Shown one piece after another: positions 57,157 through 64,000 of a DNA stretch of 64,000 nucleotides (position 1 is the first letter of the stretch; each line of letters begins with the position of its first letter). A program made the translations under genes and the position numbers. This DNA is from DASPSR01 sp035516175 (GTDB lineage Bacteria; Nitrospirota; UBA9217). The notes below the pieces were generated by a model, which saw nothing but the letters and a program-made list of their open reading frames with translations, was not told where the DNA came from and searched no databases. The stretch lies in the NCBI GenBank assembly GCA_035516175.1, contig DATJAO010000069.1, forward strand, positions 27,404 to 91,403, read 5' to 3'.

Positions 57157-58737
57157 ATGCTCCTAATTTTCCCTCCAATTGGAAAGCCCTGCGAACCGCC
57201 GGCAGGCATAGCCAAACTTGCCGGCGCGTTGCACGCACATGGAGTATCCTGCTGCTTACTGGATGCGAACCTCGAGGGCCTTCTGTATCTTCTCGATCAA
57301 CCACAGACATTGTCCGACATATGGACCCGTAGGGCGGTCCGAAATGTGTCAAAAAATATTGCCGCGATCCGGGACCCCCAGACCTATCTTTCTCTTGACC
57401 GATATAGTCGGGCAGTCAAGGACGTGAACCGTGTGCTCGCCGTATCCGCCAAAGACATTGGCGCAATCGTCGGCCTTGCCGATTATCAGCATCGGCTCCT
57501 GTCGCCTCTGCGGATAGCTGATCTTATCCATGCAGCAGACCATCCGGAGCAAAACCCTTTCTACCACTACTTCAGCAAGAGACTGCATGAGATACTTGAA
57601 AATAAAAGCTCAACACGAAGGTGCGAAGAACACGCAGGGAACTATGATGCCCAGGATAAGGTTAACCAGAAGGGCAAACACTTTATTGGATTTTCTTTGA
57701 ACTATCTAAGCCAAGCGCTCTGCACGTTCGCCATGATCGGATATATAAGGAAGGAATTTCCCGGCCTGAAGATCGTTCTCGGCGGGGGGCTGGTGAGTAC
57801 ATGGGCGAAAAGACCCGGCTGGAAGAATCCCTTTGACGACCTCATTGATCACCTTATTGCAGGTCCGGGTGAGTATCCCTTGCTCGAACTTCTTGGTGTT
57901 CAAAGTGCGAAGCACGATCACTATACGCCGGATTATGAATCACTGCCGATTCATGATTACCTTGCTCCGGGATTCATTCTCCCCTACAGCGGATCGAGCG
58001 GCTGTTATTGGAATAAGTGCTCATTCTGTCCTGAAACAGCAGAGGACAATCCTTATGTCCCTGTTCCCGCAGAATCAGCGTTGGCTGATCTTAATGCCTT
58101 GATCGTAAAACACGCGCCCGTTATGCTCCATCTGCTCGACAACTCCGTGAGCCCCGTGATCATGCGTGCGCTTGCCGAAAATCCAATTGGTGTCCCGTGG
58201 TACGGGTTTGCGAGGATAAGCCAGGAACTCACGGACAGCAATTTTTGCATGCAGCTCAAACAATCGGGATGTGTGATGCTGAAGCTCGGACTGGAATCGG
58301 GAGACCAAGGGGTGCTCGACGCGATGCAGAAGGGGATTGATCTTGAGACGGCGACACAGGTCTTGAAGAGCCTGAAGAAAGCCGGGATAGCCACGTACCT
58401 CTATCTTCTGTTCGGCACTCCGGTCGAGACTGTGACGGAAGCGCGGAAGACGCTAGAGTTTGTTCTGCAGCACGCGGACGCAATCACGTTCCTGAACCTC
58501 GCGATCTTCAATATGCCCGTGTGCGGCAAGGAGGCAGGAGAATACAAGACCAAACAGTTTTATGAAGGGGACCTTTCCCTCTATACCGGATTTCGGCATC
58601 CCCGCGGATGGGACCGAAAAGAGGTACGGCAGTTCCTGGACAATGAATTCAAAAGGCACCCTGTCGTTTCATTGATCCTGAAAAAGGACCCCCCCGTATT
58701 CACCTCCAACCACGCTGCGTTTTTCTCGCCCCGCTAG
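57157..58737 (+). CDS. B12-binding-type radical SAM protein
   Basis: The 526-residue protein begins MLLIFPPIGKPCEPPAGIAK, typical of the cobalamin-binding fold, with a long insert and IVLGGGLVSTW, then a radical SAM domain with C283-x4-C288-x2-C291 (GCYWNKCSFCPE). Later come LKLGLESGDQGVLDAMQKG and LFGTPVETVTEA. Such proteins perform methylations or C-C bond changes on unknown substrates. It lies 57 nt after aroK but probably has its own promoter, and no partner suggests a pathway. Confidence 0.85.
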   Translation: MLLIFPPIGKPCEPPAGIAKLAGALHAHGVSCCLLDANLEGLLYLLDQPQTLSDIWTRRAVRNVSKNIAAIRDPQTYLSLDRYSRAVKDVNRVLAVSAKDIGAIVGLADYQHRLLSPLRIADLIHAADHPEQNPFYHYFSKRLHEILENKSSTRRCEEHAGNYDAQDKVNQKGKHFIGFSLNYLSQALCTFAMIGYIRKEFPGLKIVLGGGLVSTWAKRPGWKNPFDDLIDHLIAGPGEYPLLELLGVQSAKHDHYTPDYESLPIHDYLAPGFILPYSGSSGCYWNKCSFCPETAEDNPYVPVPAESALADLNALIVKHAPVMLHLLDNSVSPVIMRALAENPIGVPWYGFARISQELTDSNFCMQLKQSGCVMLKLGLESGDQGVLDAMQKGIDLETATQVLKSLKKAGIATYLYLLFGTPVETVTEARKTLEFVLQHADAITFLNLAIFNMPVCGKEAGEYKTKQFYEGDLSLYTGFRHPRGWDRKEVRQFLDNEFKRHPVVSLILKKDPPVFTSNHAAFFSPR

Positions 58738-58923
58738 TAGTCATTGATCAATTTTTGCATATATAATCTGTTGCGCCACTTGAGAGCTTCTCTCTCTAAC
58801 GAGGGGAACTGTGCACCTTGAATTTTGCACTTGTCCGGGCGATATGGATGACCCTGCCCCTGTTTTTTCTACCCCCTCAATATTAACCCACCAACAGCCT
58901 AGCTCTTTTTACTGTTTTTACTA

Positions 58924-58952
58924 TTGAAAAAACTCGTATTTTGTAATACATT
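58924..58952 (+). promoter_or_regulatory. Sigma70-like promoter for the two-component module
   Basis: TTGAAA and TACATT are spaced 17 nt, predicting a start site about two bases before the ATG at 58961. No Shine-Dalgarno is present. Confidence 0.5.
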
Positions 58953-58960
58953 ACAGAGTT

Positions 58961-59995
58961 ATGTCCAATGCCAACATTTCTAGTAAGGTAAGAGTACTGG
59001 CACTAACAGCCATTATGGTTTTTATCTGGCTCGTCTTGGGCATGGTATATCTTGACCGGTTCTTCCCGCCCTTCGCACCTGTTGAGCTATGGCTGATGCC
59101 GTGGAAGGGACTGATTCCTCAAGAGGCGAGCCTCGACCAGCGCCTTTTCATCATGCAGGAGCAGCTCACCTCGTCCAACAGAATCGCTCATTACGCCTTT
59201 GTGACCATGATTGTATCTTTTACCGCTTTCTGCCTCTACCTGTCCGTCATCTACCAACAAAAACAGCGGAGGGCGCGCGAGAACATGTTACTCGTACTGA
59301 AAAACCAGGAGATAGCAAGGCGAAATGAATTTATTCGCTATATCTCGGCCACCATCGGGCATGAATTCAAAAACAACCTCGGAAGGATCAAGCGAAGGAT
59401 CGATCTGCTCTCGGAGCTTCCCCAAGAAGCTAAAGAGCGCATCGACGACAATTTGGACAAATTGTTCGCCGATATCGATATCTTTAAAAAAATCTCTGAT
59501 GAACGCGAGGCAAGCCTTATCGAGTTCAAAAATTTCGACCTCAAGGCCATGCTGAATGACTTGGCGGTCCAATACGGCGACCTGGCCGACATCGCGGTCC
59601 GCGAGAGTGTGCGCATGCCCCTGATCTATGCTGCCCCGCCGCTGCTGAAAACCGTGTTTGAAAATGTGATCGACAACGCCGTCAAGTATAAAAAACCTGA
59701 TCAGCCCCGTGCCCGCGTTGTGGTGTCCTGCACGATGGACCGGGACGGCAACAGACGATACGTGACGGTCTCCATTCGGGATGAGGGCGTCGGGATGGAT
59801 GAACAACAAGCGGACCAGTGTTTTTATAAGGGGAGGGGCACCGGCGAGAGCTGGGGACAAGGGCTCTATTTTGCTAAATACGTTGTCGGCCTCCATGCCG
59901 GGAAAATCAGGATTGGCAAGGAGTATACGGCTTCGGGAATGGGCACGGAAATAATGATCAATCTTCCCTTCGTCGAGGAGGCGCTCGATGTTTAG
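58961..59995 (+). CDS. Membrane sensor histidine kinase
   Basis: The 344-residue kinase has two membrane helices (about 11-31 and 76-98) enclosing a ~45-residue periplasmic loop, then a short linker and the kinase core: H-box IGHEFKNNLGRIKRRIDLL with H134, N-box FENVIDNAVKYKKP, G-boxes IRDEGVGMDEQQADQCF and SWGQGLYFAKYVVGLHAGKI. The stop overlaps the next start by eight bases, so kinase and regulator are made together. The signal is unknown; the OmpA-like third gene may provide it. Confidence 0.9.
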   Translation: MSNANISSKVRVLALTAIMVFIWLVLGMVYLDRFFPPFAPVELWLMPWKGLIPQEASLDQRLFIMQEQLTSSNRIAHYAFVTMIVSFTAFCLYLSVIYQQKQRRARENMLLVLKNQEIARRNEFIRYISATIGHEFKNNLGRIKRRIDLLSELPQEAKERIDDNLDKLFADIDIFKKISDEREASLIEFKNFDLKAMLNDLAVQYGDLADIAVRESVRMPLIYAAPPLLKTVFENVIDNAVKYKKPDQPRARVVVSCTMDRDGNRRYVTVSIRDEGVGMDEQQADQCFYKGRGTGESWGQGLYFAKYVVGLHAGKIRIGKEYTASGMGTEIMINLPFVEEALDV

Positions 59996-60878
59996 GGTGC
60001 TGATTGCCGACGACGATTACGAGGACCGGGAGCTCCTGAAGCTAGAAATTCAGCGGGCGCTTGAAGAGGATGAGCCGGATCTCCGGTTTCACGAAGCTGT
60101 CAGCGTCAGAGAGGCCGTCAGGGTCCTGACGACGCAGTTATTCGACCTCATGACGCTCGATATCGAGTTCGATCGGATGAACGAAGGGATCGACGCCTTG
60201 CCGGAGCTCTTTGAATCCCATCCGACGCTAAACATCATCGTCATCAGCGGCAAGCTCGACAAGAGCGAGGTCTCGGAACGACTCTTTCGCTTCACCAAGG
60301 ACAATGTGCTGAAGGGAAAACGCTGGGCCAGACATTTCGACGTGCTTGACAAGAAGGACGACAAGACGGAGGCCATCCGGCGCGCCTATTCCTTTGCCAA
60401 GAAACAACGGGAAGGCGCAGACAGTCTCCGGGAGCTGTTTCTGCTTGCCGAATCCTATCTTGAGAAGAACATGATTGATAAATGTCTGGAAGTATACCAG
60501 AAAATACAGAATCTGGCCCCCGGCGAAATCGAATCAACGGAGAACATCCATATCGTCAAAGGGAACGTATCGGCCGAGCAGGCATTGGAATATTACCGGA
60601 CCGGAGAAAAGGTCGTTGCCTCTCTCCTGCTGGGTTATTATCTTGAAAAACGGCTGAAGGCATTCACGACCGCCGCGATCGGGAAGACGTTCCCGACACT
60701 TTCCGAAGGCTTGAAAGATATGGAGCAAGGCCGCCGCATCAGCCACTTCAAGAGAGATCTGTTCAGCGACTTACTTGGATTACGTAACAGGGCCATCCAT
60801 CAGCCGACCAATATCTCCGAGGCGGACTTCAAGGCGGCGGTCAAAAAACTGGACCTTCTGGAGGAAACCACGCCATGA
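59988..60878 (+). CDS. Response regulator with C-terminal HEPN-like domain
   Basis: The 296-residue protein has a receiver domain with acidic pocket DDD (8-10), phosphoacceptor D58 in LFDLMTLDIEF and the ISGK switch region. A TPR-like helical linker follows (FLLAESYLEKNMIDKCLEVY). The C-terminal ~100 residues end in LGLRNRAIHQPTNIS, with R266-N-R-A-I-H271 fitting the R-x4-H motif of HEPN domains, many of which are RNases or dimerisation modules. No DNA-binding domain is present, so output is not transcriptional. It overlaps both the kinase (8 nt) and the following gene (4 nt, ATGA). Confidence 0.85.
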   Translation: MFRVLIADDDYEDRELLKLEIQRALEEDEPDLRFHEAVSVREAVRVLTTQLFDLMTLDIEFDRMNEGIDALPELFESHPTLNIIVISGKLDKSEVSERLFRFTKDNVLKGKRWARHFDVLDKKDDKTEAIRRAYSFAKKQREGADSLRELFLLAESYLEKNMIDKCLEVYQKIQNLAPGEIESTENIHIVKGNVSAEQALEYYRTGEKVVASLLLGYYLEKRLKAFTTAAIGKTFPTLSEGLKDMEQGRRISHFKRDLFSDLLGLRNRAIHQPTNISEADFKAAVKKLDLLEETTP

Positions 60879-61522
60879 ACGTCAAATCCCTGTGGAAATA
60901 CGTGCCGCCGGCCGGACCGATCTTCAGCGTCACGCTGATCGGCCTCGTGTTGTTGAGTGCGCTCCTCTATTACCGGGCAGTCAAGATCCAGCGGTTTCTG
61001 GAACCCGCCCTCGCCCTTTCCCAGCCCCGAAACGAATTCACCAAGAGCATCAACTCAATATTCGAGAAGGAATTCAAGGCAAAATCGATCAAGGGCCTCA
61101 AGATCAGGTCGAGCTCCATTCTCATGGAAACGTCCCTGCTGTTCTCCGGAGACGGCGCCCTGAAGGTTTCGGCACAGGACGATTTACAGAAGTTCGCCCG
61201 CATTTTTCTGTCGCTTATGAAGGATGACCATACGAGGTCCGAGATCAGCCAAGTGTTGATCATTGGCCGCTACCCTTCATACGGGTTGACAAAGATGACT
61301 ATTATGGAGAGGGCGAAGGTTCAGCGGATGGTCGGGTTCATTCAGGATGCTCTTTTCCATTTGGAGCCCGAGCTCGAGATAAAATACGCAGCCTATTTTG
61401 AAGGCGCTGCACAATCGACAAACCCACAAGAGAAACAAAGTGAAGTGGTGGAGTTCCGCATTGTCCCTTCGGAATTCCTGCATATAGAGGTTCTCGAGAA
61501 GTTGGAAAAGTACGCATACTAA
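60875..61522 (+). CDS. Membrane-anchored OmpA/MotB-like protein of the two-component module
   Basis: The 215-residue protein has one N-terminal membrane helix (IFSVTLIGLVLLSALLYY, about 16-33) and a periplasmic part. Residues about 85-160 (SSSILMETSLLFSGDGALKV, LQKFARIFLSLMKD, VLIIGRYPSYGLTKMTIMER, AKVQRMVGFIQDAL) follow the OmpA/MotB peptidoglycan-binding pattern (a strand, a helix of 'A-I-L', a strand, then R-A-x-x-V), though the Asp and Arg ligands are not clearly conserved. It could sense the cell wall and talk to the kinase. It overlaps the receiver-HEPN gene by four bases. Confidence 0.65.
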   Translation: MNVKSLWKYVPPAGPIFSVTLIGLVLLSALLYYRAVKIQRFLEPALALSQPRNEFTKSINSIFEKEFKAKSIKGLKIRSSSILMETSLLFSGDGALKVSAQDDLQKFARIFLSLMKDDHTRSEISQVLIIGRYPSYGLTKMTIMERAKVQRMVGFIQDALFHLEPELEIKYAAYFEGAAQSTNPQEKQSEVVEFRIVPSEFLHIEVLEKLEKYAY

Positions 61523-61874
61523 GAATGCATTTTCAGATCTTGAGTCCTCGCTGGGGCATGTGCAATACGGACCACCTCGCAGCTCCGCGGCACGTCCGAG
61601 TCAAGTAAGAAGGCCTGTTACGGCACCTGGTTTCAGTGTTCTCTCTGTGCCCATCACGTTCATGATACGCGCTTTCTGGATTATCTCGGATCCTATGAGG
61701 GCGATAACGCTGCGAACATGCTTGAGAAAAACTCTCCAGGATTGATGCTGCCTTTAATCGCACACTTCGGTCAGGGCCCTCAAATGGGGACAACAGGAAC
61801 TGGTGAGGGTAAAGTTCTTAGAATGATGCACAAATTGCCCACAAATACAGCGCTCATGTCTGCGTTCTCCCATA
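61523..61874. other. Gene-free stretch before the RNase gene
   Basis: No convincing gene or RNA is visible in this 350-nt stretch. Several short frames exist on both strands but have no recognisable protein sequence. Confidence 0.5.
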
Positions 61875-61903
61875 TTGTACTTTTTTACTTTGTCCTATAT
61901 AAT
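61875..61903 (+). promoter_or_regulatory. Sigma70-like promoter of the RNase gene
   Basis: TTGTAC and TATAAT are spaced 17 nt. The predicted leader is about seven bases long and lacks a Shine-Dalgarno before the ATG at 61917. Confidence 0.6.
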
Positions 61904-61916
61904 ATGACCACTCCCT

Positions 61917-63392
61917 ATGATAGAAACCCGTGACAGTCAGCACCGCGTCGTCCTACAAAGAATTGCCCATCGGGCGATGATCGAACGGGGACTTCTTCCG
62001 GATTTTTCCCCTCAGGCATTAGCCGAGCTCGATGAAATTCACGGGCCCGTGATACGAGCCACAGGGCCGACGCGTGACCTCAGACACCTGATCTGGTGTT
62101 CCATAGACAATGACGATTCGCGCGATCTGGACCAACTGACCGTTGCAGAGGCCTTGCCCGATGACAGCGTGAAGGTCCTAGTTGCCATTGCCGATGTTGA
62201 CGCACTTGTCAAAAAAGGATCAGCAATCGACGATCATGCGAGCCAAAACACCACGTCGGTATATACCCCTGCCAGGATATTCCCGATGCTGCCAGAGAAG
62301 CTATCGACAGATCTGACTTCTCTCAATTACGCATCGGAGAGGAATGCCATGGTCATTGAAATGGTGATCGCCAGGGATGGATCGGTTCAACATTCCGATG
62401 TGTACGTTGCACTGGTCCGAAATCGTGCGAAGCTGGCCTACGGCAGCGTTGCTGACTGGCTGGAGGGAAAAGGACCTATGCCGTCAGCCGTCAGCGCGGT
62501 TGATGACCTCGCCGAGAACCTCCGGCTCCAGGACAGGGTGGCCCAACAGATGAAGATGTTTCGGCACGTGCACGGCGCGCTTTCTCTCGAAACAATAGAG
62601 GCCCGCCTCATGTTTGACGATGGTCAGCTTAAAGACGTTGAAGCTGAAAGAAAAAGCAGGGCTAAGGACATTATTGAGGACTTCATGATCGCGGCAAACG
62701 GAGTAACCGCACGGTACCTCGCTTCCAAGAGACTGCCCTCACTGCGCCGCGTAGTCCGAACACCCAAACGGTGGGACCGGATCGTCGAACTTGCTTCTGA
62801 GCATGGTTTCAAGCTCCCTGCGGAGCCCAGCTCGACGGCTTTAGAGCAGGTCTTAATACAGGCGAAGGCTGCTGACCCGCTCCGGTTTCCCGATCTTTCC
62901 CTTTCTGTCATCAAGCTGATGGGTGAGGGTGAATACATTGTCGAACCTCCAGGAGGCAACGCAGCCGGTCACTTCGGTCTTGCGGTCAAGGATTATTCCC
63001 ACTCCACAGCTCCGAACCGACGATACCCGGACTTAATCACTCAGCGATTGCTGAAAGCGGCGTTAGATTCAAGCTCACTGCCTTACGCGAAGGCCGAGCT
63101 TGCAGAACTGGCAGAACACTGCACGGAAAAGGAGGATGCAGCCAAGAAGGTCGAACGTCAGGTCAAGAAATCAGCGGCTGCAATGCTGCTGGAATCAAGG
63201 ATTGGGGAACGGTTCGATGCTATCGTCACCGGAGCCGCTCCCAAGGGCACCTGGGTCCGTCTTCTGCATCCTCCCATTGAAGGAAGGCTGGAGATCGGTT
63301 TTGAAGGGATGGACGTCGGTCATAGGCTGCGCGTTCAGCTGATCCACACGGACGTCGAGCGTGGGTATATCGACTTCAAGAGGGTTGCGTAA
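61917..63392 (+). CDS. RNase II/R-family exoribonuclease, compact form
   Basis: The 491-residue protein has an RNB catalytic domain: SIDNDDSRDLDQLTVAEAL (catalytic aspartates), VLVAIADVDALVKKGSAID, TSVYTPARIFPMLPEKLSTD, FMIAANGVTARYLASKRLPS and YSHSTAPNRRYPDLITQRLL. A short S1/OB-like end follows (FDAIVTGAAPKGTWVRLLHP). The N-terminal cold-shock domains of RNase II and R are absent, so it is a compact, ~490-residue relative. It should degrade RNA 3' to 5'. The ID-NDDSRDLDQ spacing differs slightly from the E. coli D-x-D-D motif but keeps the acidic residues. Confidence 0.9.
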   Translation: MIETRDSQHRVVLQRIAHRAMIERGLLPDFSPQALAELDEIHGPVIRATGPTRDLRHLIWCSIDNDDSRDLDQLTVAEALPDDSVKVLVAIADVDALVKKGSAIDDHASQNTTSVYTPARIFPMLPEKLSTDLTSLNYASERNAMVIEMVIARDGSVQHSDVYVALVRNRAKLAYGSVADWLEGKGPMPSAVSAVDDLAENLRLQDRVAQQMKMFRHVHGALSLETIEARLMFDDGQLKDVEAERKSRAKDIIEDFMIAANGVTARYLASKRLPSLRRVVRTPKRWDRIVELASEHGFKLPAEPSSTALEQVLIQAKAADPLRFPDLSLSVIKLMGEGEYIVEPPGGNAAGHFGLAVKDYSHSTAPNRRYPDLITQRLLKAALDSSSLPYAKAELAELAEHCTEKEDAAKKVERQVKKSAAAMLLESRIGERFDAIVTGAAPKGTWVRLLHPPIEGRLEIGFEGMDVGHRLRVQLIHTDVERGYIDFKRVA

Positions 63393-63838
63393 GACAGATG
63401 AATAAATGAGGGCGAGATATGTTTGAAATACTAAGTCAAATTTTTATTTTGTGATAAATTACGCCAGGAGGAATTTTACTCTCGCACAGAAGACATCTTC
63501 TAAATAGTTGGTGATTACATTCGAAAATAATTGAGAACGGTGTCTTTCTTGCGGGATACCCTTTCTTGATCTCACCCGATTGATCGAGACATGTAGGATG
63601 GCCACCCTCCGGACGGCGCAGAAACCCTCCGGGAGATCATGAAGGATTAAACGTATGACGATTAATTCCATCACCATCATGACGCAAATGCACCTGAACG
63701 TAAATTGGACCCATTCAGGGTATGTGGCATTATGCCTCTCTCTCGAAAGTGGAGGGAAATTATGATCGAGTCCGGTGTAATGCCTCTTATTACCCTATGG
63801 CGGTTAAAGGAAATAGTGAAAATTGGAGGCAGCAAATA
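63393..63838. other. Gene-poor stretch before the PilZ gene
   Basis: Apart from a 35-codon frame at 63732-63839 whose TAA overlaps the PilZ ATG by one base (TAATG), nothing is recognisable. That small frame could be a coupled leader peptide but has no known relatives. Confidence 0.4.
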
Positions 63839-64000
63839 ATGCAGGACAAGAGGCGGCATAAGAGATTCAGATTGGACATAATGGAAATAAACGGCAAGAT
63901 GATCTTGGCCGACAGAGTGGAGATCATTGATATTAGCCTCGGCGGAGTCGCCCTGAAAACGGACAGGAGACTGAATGTCGGCAAAGAATATTTGATCAAG
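63839..64000 (+). CDS. PilZ-domain protein (N-terminal part, cut by window end)
   Basis: The first 54 residues (MQDKRRHKRFRLDIMEINGK, MILADRVEIIDISLGGVALK) contain the RRHKRF arginine motif and the DISLGG motif that together bind c-di-GMP in PilZ domains. GGAGG lies about ten bases before the ATG at 63839; an in-frame ATG at 63797 is less likely. The gene runs off the window, so its length and any extra domains are unknown. It links with the GEMM-type riboswitches as a second cyclic-dinucleotide receptor. Confidence 0.85.
   Translation, partial: MQDKRRHKRFRLDIMEINGKMILADRVEIIDISLGGVALKTDRRLNVGKEYLIK

Noticed and set aside
61523..61874. Possible gene remnant before the RNase gene (e.g. a frame containing DYLGSYEGDNAANMLEKN)
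   Set aside because: No family could be recognised and no supporting start or neighbour context exists.

Overview
The window looks like the chromosome of an anaerobic or microaerobic Gram-negative bacterium, probably Nitrospirota or Desulfobacterota-like. The clues are a gamma/alpha-fused 2-oxoacid:ferredoxin oxidoreductase, a tungsten/molybdenum aldehyde:ferredoxin oxidoreductase with its own radical SAM maturase, an apparent UGA-recoded selenoprotein, a TatD/radical SAM fusion, split transketolase, cyclic-dinucleotide (GEMM-type) riboswitches and an FtsEX/EnvC/CtpA cluster. No phage, CRISPR array or intact transposon is visible. Taxonomy is inferred from gene content only.

Layout. 0-9 kb: korAB, a decayed corA, a DUF4139 protein, an ECF sigma/anti-sigma pair, a glutaredoxin-like selenoprotein with two in-frame UGA codons, an isochorismatase-like hydrolase and a glutaredoxin-thioredoxin reductase fusion. 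9-17 kb: LemA and TPM-domain membrane proteins, a macrodomain protein and the aldehyde oxidoreductase block (radical SAM/SPASM maturase, MoaD, a tandem MoaD-like protein, AOR). 17-19.5 kb: gene-poor DNA with two GEMM-type riboswitches, a GYD protein and tRNA-Leu(CAA). 19.4-26.4 kb: split transketolase, ftsE, ftsX, an EnvC-like activator and CtpA. 26.5-28.7 kb: CIRCE-controlled groES-groEL. 28.7-31.7 kb: a collapsed amino-acid ABC operon, a third riboswitch-like element, a frameshifted Ig-like lipoprotein and a GC-rich segment bounded by inverted repeats. 31.7-43.4 kb: housekeeping genes (pabB-like, a membrane SMC-like ATPase, tmk, holB, ricT, metG, tatD-rSAM, purH). 43.4-47 kb: a TPR pseudogene, an L,D-transpeptidase, a GlcF-like Fe-S protein, transaldolase and an FmdB zinc ribbon. 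47-51.2 kb (minus strand): a Tat-exported xanthine-oxidase-family dehydrogenase with XdhC and MocA maturation factors. 51.5-64 kb: LOG protein, MgtA ATPase, shikimate kinase, a B12-type radical SAM protein, a three-gene histidine kinase / receiver-HEPN / OmpA-like module, an RNase II-family enzyme and the start of a PilZ protein.

Two molybdo/tungstoenzyme systems share the theme of dedicated maturation genes. Cyclic-dinucleotide signalling appears in the riboswitches and the PilZ protein. A pattern across the window is that several genes without Shine-Dalgarno sequences have a good sigma70-like promoter whose predicted start site falls 0-7 nt before the start codon, suggesting frequent leaderless transcripts. 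Decay is also common: corA, the ABC transporter, a TPR gene, the Ig lipoprotein and two riboswitch-linked secreted ORFs are broken.
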